From: an uncultured bacterium
GTDB taxonomy: Bacteria; Bacteroidota; Bacteroidia; Bacteroidales; Bacteroidaceae
Direction of reading: 5' to 3'
Assembly (NCBI GenBank): GCA_905214625.1
Contig: CAJMMQ010000007.1
Location: 37,684 to 101,683, forward strand
Length of the DNA stretch: 64,000 nucleotides
A program made the translations under genes and the position numbers. The notes beneath the pieces were generated by a model. The model saw only the letters and a program-made list of their open reading frames with translations. It did no database searches and had not been told where the DNA came from. Positions 9,756-18,463 of this stretch are shown piece by piece. Position 1 is the first letter of the stretch, and every line of letters starts with the position of its first letter.

Positions 9756-10136
9756 ATGGCAATAAGAATTGTTGGAGTAGATTTGCCCCAGAATAAGCGT
9801 GGCGAAATCGCATTGACTTATATTTATGGTATAGGTCGAAGTAGTTCAGCAAAGATATTGGACAAGGCAGGCGTAAGCCGTGACCTGAAGGTCTGCGATT
9901 GGACAGACGATCAGGCAGCCAAGATCCGTGAAATAATCGGCGCTGAATTCAAAGTTGAAGGTGATCTCCGTTCAGAGATCCAAATGAATATCAAGCGACT
10001 GATGGATATTGGTTGCTATCGTGGAATTCGTCATCGTAACGGTCTTCCGGTTCGCGGTCAGAGTACTAAGAATAATGCTCGTACCCGTAAAGGTAAGAAG
10101 AAGACTGTTGCTAATAAGAAAAAGGCTACTAAATAA
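9756..10136 (+). CDS. rpsM: 30S ribosomal protein S13
   Basis: S13 is at the head of the 30S subunit and contacts tRNA and the 50S through intersubunit bridges. The 126 residues begin [20 protein letters not shown], and the conserved [20 protein letters not shown] tail is intact. It opens the alpha-operon part of the cluster. Confidence 0.98.
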   Translation: MAIRIVGVDLPQNKRGEIALTYIYGIGRSSSAKILDKAGVSRDLKVCDWTDDQAAKIREIIGAEFKVEGDLRSEIQMNIKRLMDIGCYRGIRHRNGLPVRGQSTKNNARTRKGKKKTVANKKKATK

Positions 10137-10145
10137 TAATTAGTT

Positions 10146-10535
10146 ATGGCAAAGAAAACAGCAACATCTAGGAAAAGAAATGTAAAGGTTGACGCTATGG
10201 GCCAGCTTCACGTTCATAGCTCTTTCAACAATATCATTGTATCTTTGGCTAACAGCGAAGGTCAGATTATTTCATGGTCTTCAGCCGGAAAGATGGGTTT
10301 CCGCGGCTCAAAGAAGAATACTCCTTATGCAGCTCAGATGGCTGCAGAGGATTGTGCAAAAGTAGCTTATGACCTTGGTCTCCGTAAGGTAAAGGCTTAT
10401 GTTAAAGGTCCGGGTAACGGCCGTGAGTCAGCTATCCGTGCCGTACATGGTGCAGGTATTGAAGTTACAGAGATTATCGACGTAACACCGTTACCGCACA
10501 ACGGATGCCGTCCTCCAAAGAGAAGAAGAGTTTAA
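10146..10535 (+). CDS. rpsK: 30S ribosomal protein S11
   Basis: S11 forms the platform near the mRNA exit. The 129 residues have the conserved [17 protein letters not shown] segment and the C-terminal [20 protein letters not shown] signature. A 76-bp spacer holding alternative hairpins follows before rpsD. Confidence 0.98.
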   Translation: MAKKTATSRKRNVKVDAMGQLHVHSSFNNIIVSLANSEGQIISWSSAGKMGFRGSKKNTPYAAQMAAEDCAKVAYDLGLRKVKAYVKGPGNGRESAIRAVHGAGIEVTEIIDVTPLPHNGCRPPKRRRV

Positions 10536-10552
10536 TCAAGTACACAAATTTC

Positions 10553-10585
10553 GCCATCCTGCTCCGCTAAAGGATGTAGGATGGC
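10553..10585 (+). promoter_or_regulatory. Alternative hairpins ahead of rpsD (S4)
   Basis: Base segment GCCATCCT (10553-10560) can pair perfectly with AGGATGGC (10578-10585), an 8-bp stem. It can also pair over 6 bp with the nearer AGGATG (10571-10576). The two pairings exclude each other. The spacer is the widest in the operon and lies 27 bases before rpsD. S4 is an mRNA-binding autoregulator in E. coli and B. subtilis. A comparable switch here is inferred, not shown. Confidence 0.45.
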
Positions 10586-10611
10586 ACAACAAAAAAAGTA
10601 TTTAAAATATT

Positions 10612-11217
10612 ATGGCTAGATATATAGGTCCGAAATCAAAAATTGCGCGTCGTTTTGGTGAACCCATCTTCGGCGCTGACAAAGTTTTGTCTAGGAGAAA
10701 CTTCCCTCCTGGACAGCATGGCAATAATCGTCGCAGAAAAATGTCTGAGTATGGTGTCATGTTGGCAGAGAAGCAGAAAGCTAAATACACTTATGGTGTG
10801 CTTGAGCGTCAGTTCCGTAATCTGTTTGAGAAGGCAGCTAAGGCTGATGGCATTACCGGTGAGGTATTGCTTCAGAGCCTCGAGTGCCGTCTGGACAACG
10901 TAGTGTTCCGTCTTGGAATTGCTCCTACACGTGCTGCAGCTCGTCAGCTGGTTGGTCATAAGCATATTGTTGTTGACGGTAAAGTTGTTAACATCCCTTC
11001 ATATTCAGTTAAGCCTGGTCAGGTTGTTGGCGTTCGCGAGAAGGCTAAGTCTCTCGAGGTTATCGAAGCTGCTTTGGCTGGTTTCAACCATAGCAAGTAT
11101 CCTTGGATCGAATGGGATGAGAATACAAAGAGCGGCAAGTTGCTGCACAAGCCTGAGCGTGCCGACATACCTGAAAACATTAAGGAACAGTTAATCGTTG
11201 AGTTGTACTCTAAATAA
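10612..11217 (+). CDS. rpsD: 30S ribosomal protein S4
   Basis: S4 nucleates 30S assembly and acts in proofreading. The 201 residues start [18 protein letters not shown] and carry an S4 RNA-binding domain around residues 90-150 ([27 protein letters not shown]). The N-terminal zinc-knuckle cysteines of some S4 proteins are absent. It is 12 bp before rpoA. Confidence 0.98.
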   Translation: MARYIGPKSKIARRFGEPIFGADKVLSRRNFPPGQHGNNRRRKMSEYGVMLAEKQKAKYTYGVLERQFRNLFEKAAKADGITGEVLLQSLECRLDNVVFRLGIAPTRAAARQLVGHKHIVVDGKVVNIPSYSVKPGQVVGVREKAKSLEVIEAALAGFNHSKYPWIEWDENTKSGKLLHKPERADIPENIKEQLIVELYSK

Positions 11218-11229
11218 ATCATTAAATTA

Positions 11230-12222
11230 ATGGCGATATTAGCATTTCAAAAACCTGATAAAGTAGTAATGTTGGAGGCTAACGACAAATTCGGCAAGTT
11301 CGAGTTTCGTCCTCTTGAGCCTGGCTTTGGTGTTACCATTGGTAACTCACTGCGCCGCATTCTCCTTTCATCGCTTGAGGGTTATGCTATCAACACAATC
11401 CGTATTTCGGGTGTTGAGCATGAGTTTTCCTCTGTACCTGGCGTAAAAGAGGATGTCACCAACATTATCTTGAATTTGAAGCAAGTAAGATTCAAGCAAG
11501 TAGTAGAAGAATTCGAGAACGAAAAAGTTAGTGTCACCGTTGAGAATTCAACAGAGTTCAAGGCTGGTGATATAGGTAAGTATCTGACTGGATTTGAAGT
11601 GTTAAACCCTGATTTGGTGATTTGTCATTTAGATGCCAAAGCTTCAATGCAGATTGATCTCACTATAAACAAAGGACGCGGATACGTTCCTGCTGACGAG
11701 AACCGTGAGTTCTGCACTGACGTCAACGTTATTCCAATCGATTCTATTTACACTCCGATTCGTAACGTTAAGTATTCGGTTGAGCCGTATCGTGTTGAAC
11801 AGAAGACTGACTACGACAAACTGATTATTGAAGTTACTACGGACGGTTCCATACACCCGAAAGATGCCCTTAAGGAGGCTGCCAAGATTCTTATTTACCA
11901 CTTCATGCTGTTCTCTGACGAGAAGATAACTCTCGAGAATAATGATGTTGACGGTAATCAGGAATTTGACGAGGAAATTCTCCACATGCGCCAGCTGCTC
12001 AAGACAAAGCTCATCGACATGAATCTTTCTGTACGTGCGCTTAACTGTCTTAAGGCTGCTGATGTAGAGACCCTCGGCGATTTGGTTCAGTACAACAAGA
12101 CCGATCTCCTTAAGTTCCGCAACTTTGGTAAGAAATCGCTTTCAGAGCTTGATGATTTGCTCGAGAGTCTGAATCTGTCGTTTGGAACTGATATTTCAAA
12201 GTACAAATTAGATAAAGAATAA
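11230..12222 (+). CDS. rpoA: RNA polymerase alpha subunit
   Basis: Alpha dimerises to start polymerase assembly and its C-terminal domain contacts DNA and activators. The 330 residues show the N-terminal assembly domain with [18 protein letters not shown] (about residues 35-55). A linker follows, then the helix-hairpin-helix C-terminal domain ([38 protein letters not shown]). It is placed between rpsD and rplQ as in most bacteria. Confidence 0.98.
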   Translation: MAILAFQKPDKVVMLEANDKFGKFEFRPLEPGFGVTIGNSLRRILLSSLEGYAINTIRISGVEHEFSSVPGVKEDVTNIILNLKQVRFKQVVEEFENEKVSVTVENSTEFKAGDIGKYLTGFEVLNPDLVICHLDAKASMQIDLTINKGRGYVPADENREFCTDVNVIPIDSIYTPIRNVKYSVEPYRVEQKTDYDKLIIEVTTDGSIHPKDALKEAAKILIYHFMLFSDEKITLENNDVDGNQEFDEEILHMRQLLKTKLIDMNLSVRALNCLKAADVETLGDLVQYNKTDLLKFRNFGKKSLSELDDLLESLNLSFGTDISKYKLDKE

Positions 12223-12232
12223 CCGTGCATAA

Positions 12233-12261
12233 ACCGGCGTATGCACATGTCATGCGCCGGT
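12233..12261 (+). promoter_or_regulatory. 11-bp stem hairpin between rpoA and rplQ
   Basis: ACCGGCGTATG (12233-12243) pairs with CATGCGCCGGT (12251-12261), 11 bp with one G-U, around a 7-base loop. No T-run follows, so it is not a simple terminator. It may be a processing site, attenuator or RNA-protein binding site setting the rplQ level. The function is inferred only from its position in the 69-bp gap. Confidence 0.5.
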
Positions 12262-12291
12262 ATTGCCGATTTATCGCAAAAGAAAAACAAA

Positions 12292-12786
12292 ATGAGACAT
12301 AATAAAAAATTCAACCATCTGAGTCGTACTGCATCTCACCGTAAGGCTATGCTTGCAAACATGGCTGTTTCGCTGATAATGCACAAAAGAATCACTACGA
12401 CTCTCGCTAAGGCTAAGGCCTTGAAAAAATATGTAGAACCTCTGATAACACGTTCTAAGAACGATACAACAACTTCTCGCCGCGTAGTTTTCCGCTATCT
12501 GCAGAACAAATATGCCGTTACAGAGTTGTTCAAAGAGATTTCTACTAAGGTGGCTGACCGTCCGGGCGGATACACCAGAATCATTAAGCTGGGCTTCCGT
12601 CAAGGTGACGCTGCTGAAATGTGCTTCATTGAGCTCGTTGATTATGATGAGAACATGGCTAAGGCTCCCAAGGCTGCCAAGAAGACTCGTCGTAGCCGCC
12701 GCTCTAAGGCTGCTGAAGCTGCTGAAACTCCAGCAACAGAGACTGCTGCTGAGGAAACAGCTACAGAGGAAGCTAAGGCAGAATAA
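12292..12786 (+). CDS. rplQ: 50S ribosomal protein L17
   Basis: L17 lies at the base of the exit-tunnel region. The start at 12292 ([20 protein letters not shown]) is chosen over an in-frame ATG at 12241, because the latter would place the intergenic hairpin inside the gene and does not match homologues. The 164 residues exceed the usual 120-130 through an Ala/Glu-rich C-terminal tail ([15 protein letters not shown]), common in Bacteroidetes L17. It is the last gene of the operon. Confidence 0.97.
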   Translation: MRHNKKFNHLSRTASHRKAMLANMAVSLIMHKRITTTLAKAKALKKYVEPLITRSKNDTTTSRRVVFRYLQNKYAVTELFKEISTKVADRPGGYTRIIKLGFRQGDAAEMCFIELVDYDENMAKAPKAAKKTRRSRRSKAAEAAETPATETAAEETATEEAKAE

Positions 12787-12810
12787 TAAAGTCAAGTATA
12801 TCTTTAATAT

Positions 12811-12845
12811 AGCGCTTTTTCCCGTGAGGGAAAAGGCGCTTTTTT
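12811..12845. terminator. Terminator after rplQ
   Basis: A 13-bp stem with one G-U pair (arms 12811-12823 and 12828-12840) surrounds a GTGA tetraloop and is followed by a T5 run. It closes the ribosomal protein operon. The AraC gene on the other strand ends 208 bp further on, so it may also work for that gene. The 12846-13053 stretch beyond it holds only AT-rich DNA. Confidence 0.92.
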
Positions 12846-13053
12846 ATTTCATCTTCTCTAAAATTATTTGCTGCTGAATTTTGAATTGAGAATTATGATA
12901 TGAGAAAATGAGAAATAATAATAGTAATGAAAAAAATGATAGCAACACAAAACTAATTATAAAAAAGTAAAAATGGTATGAGGAGAAAACTATGGAGATA
13001 TATAGTGTTTATACCAAATTTCTAATGATTTGGAATAAATATAGTATCCTGTG

Positions 13054-13938
13054 TTATAAGTCAGACTTCTTGTTTTTCAGCCTGTATTCAGTAGGAGATA
13101 TGCTAACTTGTCTTTTAAAGAATTTGCAGAAAGCAGCTTGATCTGAGAAGCTGAGCTTTTCAGATATACGCCCTATAGTAATGCTGTTGTCATCTAACAA
13201 TGCCATTGCTTCGTGGGTTATTTCGTCACAAATAACTGTGTGCGGTGTTTTTCCCATTGTGTCTTTTATTATTCTTGTAAGGTGTTTTGCCGATATATTA
13301 AGTGCCTGGGCATAGAATTCTATGTTATGTTGCTGAGAAAAATACTTGTTGACAAGTCTGGTGAAGTCGAGTGCCACACCGTCGTTGCGCCTGCATCTGT
13401 GCTGCATGTTGTCTATGGTAGTTTCATTTGCCATTATAGCGTTTCCCAGTTCCAGGCAGATACATTTGTAGAGCACCTCTGCCAGTTCATTGTGATAGTA
13501 ATGTTTCTTTGCGGCTATGGCGTCTGCAAGAAACCTTAGTCGCAAGTCAAGTCGTGATGATTCTTCTTCAGAGAATATATGTATGGGCATGTCTTTTGTT
13601 TGCAACAGTTTTCTGATAGGTACAGGCTTGAAATTTTTCAGCGAGTTTCTGGCAAATGTGTATGTCACCAACATACACCAAGCCTTAGTGTCGTTTCCAC
13701 ATTTTTCTATGTGTATGGGCACAGTGTCAAGACTGTCGACACACGAATGGCTTTCCATATGATACATTTTTCTGTTGAGTTTTATGTCAACGCTGCCTTC
13801 ATATATCATTAAGAATACTCTGCTGCTGTCTATATCCGTACCTTCAAGCCGGTGAAATTCGTTTGGATTGACAAGCAAAATCTGGTCTTTAATATAGCAT
13901 GCCGGCGGAAATTTTGGCATAAGTTCGTGAATGTTCAT
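13054..13938 (-). CDS. AraC-family transcriptional regulator
   Basis: A 294-residue one-domain-plus-HTH regulator. The N-terminal half resembles AraC-type sensory cupins (PNEFHRLEGTDIDSS). The C-terminal half has the two helix-turn-helix motifs (NIEFYAQALNISAKHLTRII and the segment ISEKLSFSDQAAFCKFFKRQ, where FKRQVSISPTEYR is the family signature). An in-frame ATG much further upstream would give 403 residues. The start at 13938 is preferred because a good promoter (14031-14063) lies inside the longer frame and because that frame would overlap the divergent efflux gene. The divergent position suggests it controls the RND operon, an inference. Confidence 0.88.
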   Translation of the reverse strand: MNIHELMPKFPPACYIKDQILLVNPNEFHRLEGTDIDSSRVFLMIYEGSVDIKLNRKMYHMESHSCVDSLDTVPIHIEKCGNDTKAWCMLVTYTFARNSLKNFKPVPIRKLLQTKDMPIHIFSEEESSRLDLRLRFLADAIAAKKHYYHNELAEVLYKCICLELGNAIMANETTIDNMQHRCRRNDGVALDFTRLVNKYFSQQHNIEFYAQALNISAKHLTRIIKDTMGKTPHTVICDEITHEAMALLDDNSITIGRISEKLSFSDQAAFCKFFKRQVSISPTEYRLKNKKSDL

Positions 13939-14030
13939 AAGTAGCTTTTTATGTATTGAGCGGTATATTGCCGTGGCACTTTTATCACGGAGCTTGTCAC
14001 CGCCAGTCTGTCTGATAAAGATGATGCTTG

Positions 14031-14063
14031 CAAATATACTTATAAGTGTCCTTTTAGGGCAAT
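14031..14063 (-). promoter_or_regulatory. Promoter of the AraC-family gene
   Basis: On the minus strand the -7 element TATATTTG (14031-14038) has a -33 element ATTG (14060-14063) at 21 bp spacing, the Bacteroidetes sigma-ABfr pattern. The predicted start lies about 85 bases before the ATG at 13938. Confidence 0.65.
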
Positions 14064-14167
14064 TTTTAGCGTAAAATAGACATAGCGTTTCTAAATTAGT
14101 CTTAACGGTGTCTGAAATGAACAAATTCTTCCTCCAAATTAACAAAAGAGCAAGCGTTTTGTCAGGA

Positions 14168-14175
14168 TAATTTTG
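14168..14175 (+). promoter_or_regulatory. -7 element of the RND efflux operon
   Basis: TAATTTTG matches TAnnTTTG, 26 bases before the adaptor gene start. No TTTG is found at the expected -33 position, which fits a promoter that needs an activator such as the neighbouring AraC protein (inference). Confidence 0.5.
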
Positions 14176-14200
14176 TGCCCGAAACATCAAAGAATAAAAA

Positions 14201-15319
14201 ATGAGTATGAGATTAAGACATGTTTTTATTTTATGTTGCCTGTCTATTTTGTTCGGGTGTAACAATAAGTCCGGACAGCAGACAGCCGGTGGCGACTATC
14301 CGATGATGACTCTGAAGGCCGAGGACAGAACCCTGTCGCTTAAATATTCAGCAGTAACCGAAGGCCGCCAGGATGTGGAGGTGCGTCCGCAGATTTCAGG
14401 AAAGATAACTAAGGTATGCGTAAAGGAAGGTGCCTATGTGCGCAAGGGCCAGGTGCTGTTCATTATCGACCAAGTGCCATACCGTGCGGCTGTAGCCAAG
14501 GCACGCGCGTCCGTGGCCACGGCAGAGGCCAATGAGGCAACCGCAAAGCAGACACTTGCCGGCAAGCAGTCGTTGTATGCCGACAAGGTGATATCCGATT
14601 TTGAGCTGCGCACGGCTCAGAACAGCTATAAGAGTGCGGTGGCAGCCCTTAGTCAGGCCCGTGCCGAACTTACCGATGCGCTCAACAACCTGTCTTACAC
14701 AGAGGTGAAAAGTCCCGTTGACGGCTATGCCGGCATGACATCGTTTCGTGTAGGCGCATTGGTTGATGCCTCGATGACGGAGCCGCTGATACACGTATCC
14801 GACAACTCGGTGATATATGCCTACTTCTCTTTGTCCGACAAGCAGGTGCTCTCATTAACCTCGCAGTATGGTTCACTTGACGAGGCCGTCAAGTCGTTTC
14901 CCGAGGTGTCGCTTGAGCTGAGCGACGGTTCGGTATATGAGAAAAAAGGTAAGGTAGACGTGCTCAGCGGCATTGTCGACAAGACAACAGGAACCGTCAG
15001 CGTGCGTGCCGTGTTCGACAACAGCTTGCGCAGGATAATGAGCGGCAGCCAGGCCAACGTGGTAGTGCCTTATGAGTGTAAAGACTGTGTGGTGATACCG
15101 CAGGGAGCAACCTACGAGCTTCAGGACAAGGTGTTTGCCTATAGGGTAATCAACGGTCGCGCCGTGTCTACGCCCATAGAGGTGTTCGAGATAAACGACG
15201 GCAAGGAATATATCGTAAAGTCGGGCCTTCGCAAGGGCGACGTGATAGTGTCAGAGGGAGCCGGTCTGCTTAAAGATGGTACGGTGGTGGCGTCATCCGG
15301 AACAAAAAAGGAGAAATAG
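14201..15319 (+). CDS. RND efflux periplasmic adaptor lipoprotein (HlyD/AcrA family)
   Basis: Membrane-fusion subunit of a tripartite drug/metabolite efflux pump, bridging the RND transporter and outer-membrane channel. It has 372 residues with a lipoprotein signal (LSILFGC, Cys about residue 20). Next come a split lipoyl half-motif (VEVRPQISGKITKVCVKEGA), an alpha-helical hairpin rich in Ala (about 100-165), the second lipoyl half (YTEVKSPVDGYAGM) and beta-barrel/membrane-proximal domains. Starts at 14201 and 14207 (MRLRH) are both possible. The gene is 3 bp before the transporter. Overall base composition from here to 19.8 kb is visibly more GC-rich than the ribosomal block. Confidence 0.95.
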   Translation: MSMRLRHVFILCCLSILFGCNNKSGQQTAGGDYPMMTLKAEDRTLSLKYSAVTEGRQDVEVRPQISGKITKVCVKEGAYVRKGQVLFIIDQVPYRAAVAKARASVATAEANEATAKQTLAGKQSLYADKVISDFELRTAQNSYKSAVAALSQARAELTDALNNLSYTEVKSPVDGYAGMTSFRVGALVDASMTEPLIHVSDNSVIYAYFSLSDKQVLSLTSQYGSLDEAVKSFPEVSLELSDGSVYEKKGKVDVLSGIVDKTTGTVSVRAVFDNSLRRIMSGSQANVVVPYECKDCVVIPQGATYELQDKVFAYRVINGRAVSTPIEVFEINDGKEYIVKSGLRKGDVIVSEGAGLLKDGTVVASSGTKKEK

Positions 15320-15322
15320 CCT

Positions 15323-18300
15323 ATGAAACTGCAGAAGTTTATCGACCGTCCCATCCTGTCGATGGTGATATCCGTTGTGATACTTGTTGCCGGACTGATA
15401 GGTCTGTATGCCCTTTCCGTCGAGCAGTATCCCGACATAGCCCCGCCAACCATACGCGTGTCAACTACTTACAGCGGAGCCAATGCCGAGGCTGTGCAGA
15501 AGAGCGTCATCGTGCCCTTGGAAGAAGCCATCAACGGCGTGGAGAACATGACCTATATGACTTCTACGGCCAGCAACACCGGCAGCGCCGAGATTACAGT
15601 GTATTTCAAGCAGGGCACCGACCCCGACATGGCTGCCGTCAACGTGCAGAACAAGGTGTCTACGGCCACGTCGCTGCTTCCTGCCGAAGTGACAAAGGTG
15701 GGTGTTACTACGATGAAAAGACAGAGCAGTATGCTTATGATATTTGGCCTTTACAGTCCTAAGGGCACCTACGACGAGACCTTTCTTACCAATTATCTCA
15801 ACATTAACGTAAAGCCGCAGCTGCAGCGTATTTCAGGCGTGGGCGAGGTGAACGTTATGGGAGGCGACTATGCCATGCGCATATGGCTCAAGCCCGACGT
15901 CATGGCGCAGTATGAGCTTGAACCTTCCGATGTAGAGGCCGCATTGTCGAGCCAGAACATTGAGGCGTCGATAGGATCAATAGGCGAAGACTCAAAGAAT
16001 GTCTACCAGTATACGCTGAAGTATCGCGGACGCCTTGAAAAGGAAAAAGAATTTGAGAATATCGTAATCAAGGCGTTCGACGATGGCCGTGTGGTCAGGC
16101 TCAGCGATATAGCCAAGGTTGAACTTGGGTCGCAGAGCTATACATACACCGGCTCTGTGAACGGTTCGCCCGGTACGACCTGCATGATAAACCAGACAGC
16201 AGGCACCAACGCCAACGAGATAATTACCAGCATAAACAAATATCTTGAAGAACTCAAGGAGACACTGCCTGAGGATGTCGAGGTGGTAGAGCTTATGAGC
16301 ACCAAGAACTTTCTTGATGCCTCTATCAATGAGGTTATTAAGACTCTTGTCGAGGCCATTATCCTTGTAGTGCTCGTAGTGTACGTGTTCTTGCAGAACC
16401 CGCGCTCAACACTTATTCCCACCATAAACATCTTCGTGTCGCTCATCGGAACGTTTGCAGCCCTTTATGTGGCAGGCTTCAGCATCAACCTGCTGACGCT
16501 CTTTGCCCTTGTGCTTGCCATCGGCACGATTGTCGACGATGCCATAATCGTGGTCGAGGCCGTGCAGACCCGCTTTGACGAAGGCTACCGCTCGCCATAC
16601 AAGGCAGCCGTTGACGCCATGAACGGTATTTCATCAGCCATCGTAACTTCAACACTCGTGTTCATGGCTGTGTTTGTTCCGGTGTCGTTCATGGGCGGCA
16701 CATCGGGCATATTCTACACACAGTTCGGTGTAACCATGGCCGTTGCCGTTGGTATATCTGCCATCAACGCCCTTACGCTGTCGCCGGCCCTGTGTGCTCT
16801 TATACTGCGTCCGAACGAAGAAATCATAGAAGGCCGCAAGCCGGGCTTCTCCACGCGTTTCCGCATGGCGTTCGACTCGTCGTTCCGCCGCCTTGTGCAG
16901 AAATACAAGTCGGGTGTCAAGTTCTTTGTCAGGCGCAAGTGGGTGGCATGGGCGTCGCTTGGTTTTGTCGTCGTGCTCCTGTTCTATCTTATGTCTACCA
17001 CAAAGACCGGTCTTGTGCCGTCTGAGGACACCGGGTCAATCTTCGTGAGTCTCGATGCGCCGGCAGGAAGCACCCTCGCTGAAACAGCCGAGATTATGGG
17101 ACAGGTGGAGAAAGAGCTGAAAGACATACCTCAGATAGAGAACTTCAACAAGGTTGCCGGCTTCGGCATGGGTTCGGGCAGCGGCTCTTCTCACGGTATG
17201 TTCATCGTCAAGCTGAAGCACTGGGATGAACGCAAGGGCGACGAAAGCAGTGTTGATGCCATAAGCAACGAGATTTACCGCCGCACGGCACACATCAAGA
17301 ACGCAACCATATTCGTGTTCTCGCCGCCTATGATATCGGGCTACGGTACGGGTAACAGTTTTGAGCTTTACATACAAGACCGCAGCGGCAAGGGCATTGA
17401 TGCCCTGAGTAAGGTAACTGACGATTTCCTGGCAGAGCTTAACAAGCGGCCGGAGATAAAGATGGCATACACGTCGTTCAGCTCCAAATTCCCGCAGTAC
17501 AGGGTCGACATCGACGAGGCCCAGTGTCAGCGTGCCGGCATAACCACGCAGGATGTCATCAACACGCTGTCGGGATACTTCGGAAGCATATATGCCTCTA
17601 ACTTCAACCGTTTCACCAAGCTCTACCGCGTCATCATCCAGGCTCCTTCAGACAGCCGCAACAGCATGCAGTCGCTCGACAACATATATGTAAAAACCAC
17701 GGGAGGCATGGCTCCTGTCAGCCAGTTTGTCAAGCTCAGCAAGACCTATGGTTCCGAGTCGCTCACCAGGTTCAACCTCTTTTCGGCCATCAACGTGCAG
17801 GGCATGCCGGCCGACTGCTACAGTTCGGGCGACGTCATCAATGCCGTAACCGAGGTGGCTGCACGCACACTGCCCACGGGCTATGGCTACGAATATTCCG
17901 GCATGACGCGCGAGGAGGCACAGATGGCCGGTTCGCACGACACCGTTATCATCTATTGCATCTGCGTGCTCTTCATCTATCTTATATTGTGCGCACTTTA
18001 CGAGAGTCTGTTTGTGCCTATGGCCGTCATCATGTCTGTGCCGTTCGGTCTGGCAGGAAGTTTCCTCTTTGCCCGCATGTGGGGACTCGAAAACAACATA
18101 TATCTCCAGACTGGTCTCATCATGCTCATCGGACTGCTGTCCAAGACGGCCATCCTCGTTACCGAGTATGCCACAGAGCGCCGTAAGTCGGGCATGACGC
18201 TCACTCAGGCTGCCATGAGCGCTGCAGCCGTTCGTCTGCGCCCAATCCTTATGACAGCCCTCACGATGGTGTTCGGCATGCTTCCGCTTATGTTCGCCTC

Positions 18301-18463
18301 AGGCGTAGGTGCCAACGGCAACCGCTCGCTCGGTGTAGGCGTGGTCGGAGGAATGGTTATCGGCACAGTGGCGCTGCTGTTCGTAACGCCGGCCTTCTTC
18401 ATCGTGTTCCAGTATGTTGAAGAGCGGGTGATGAGTAAACGTAAAAATGAAAGAAGTTTATGA
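15323..18463 (+). CDS. RND multidrug efflux transporter (HAE-1/AcrB family)
   Basis: Inner-membrane proton-driven pump of 1046 residues, the normal length for AcrB-type proteins. It has TM1 at the N-terminus (MKLQKFIDRPILSMVISVVI), a large periplasmic loop, a TM2-6 block with the proton-relay pair in GTIVDDAIIVVEAV, a second periplasmic loop and TM8-12 with the essential Lys in GLLSKTAILVTEYA. The order adaptor-pump-channel and the ATGA overlap with the next gene show one operon. Substrates cannot be predicted from sequence. Confidence 0.96.
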   Translation: MKLQKFIDRPILSMVISVVILVAGLIGLYALSVEQYPDIAPPTIRVSTTYSGANAEAVQKSVIVPLEEAINGVENMTYMTSTASNTGSAEITVYFKQGTDPDMAAVNVQNKVSTATSLLPAEVTKVGVTTMKRQSSMLMIFGLYSPKGTYDETFLTNYLNINVKPQLQRISGVGEVNVMGGDYAMRIWLKPDVMAQYELEPSDVEAALSSQNIEASIGSIGEDSKNVYQYTLKYRGRLEKEKEFENIVIKAFDDGRVVRLSDIAKVELGSQSYTYTGSVNGSPGTTCMINQTAGTNANEIITSINKYLEELKETLPEDVEVVELMSTKNFLDASINEVIKTLVEAIILVVLVVYVFLQNPRSTLIPTINIFVSLIGTFAALYVAGFSINLLTLFALVLAIGTIVDDAIIVVEAVQTRFDEGYRSPYKAAVDAMNGISSAIVTSTLVFMAVFVPVSFMGGTSGIFYTQFGVTMAVAVGISAINALTLSPALCALILRPNEEIIEGRKPGFSTRFRMAFDSSFRRLVQKYKSGVKFFVRRKWVAWASLGFVVVLLFYLMSTTKTGLVPSEDTGSIFVSLDAPAGSTLAETAEIMGQVEKELKDIPQIENFNKVAGFGMGSGSGSSHGMFIVKLKHWDERKGDESSVDAISNEIYRRTAHIKNATIFVFSPPMISGYGTGNSFELYIQDRSGKGIDALSKVTDDFLAELNKRPEIKMAYTSFSSKFPQYRVDIDEAQCQRAGITTQDVINTLSGYFGSIYASNFNRFTKLYRVIIQAPSDSRNSMQSLDNIYVKTTGGMAPVSQFVKLSKTYGSESLTRFNLFSAINVQGMPADCYSSGDVINAVTEVAARTLPTGYGYEYSGMTREEAQMAGSHDTVIIYCICVLFIYLILCALYESLFVPMAVIMSVPFGLAGSFLFARMWGLENNIYLQTGLIMLIGLLSKTAILVTEYATERRKSGMTLTQAAMSAAAVRLRPILMTALTMVFGMLPLMFASGVGANGNRSLGVGVVGGMVIGTVALLFVTPAFFIVFQYVEERVMSKRKNERSL

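Noticed and set aside
13939..14265. N-terminal extension of the AraC-family protein to an upstream ATG
   Set aside because: It would overlap the divergent efflux gene and contain the regulator's own promoter; homologous regulators start near 13938.
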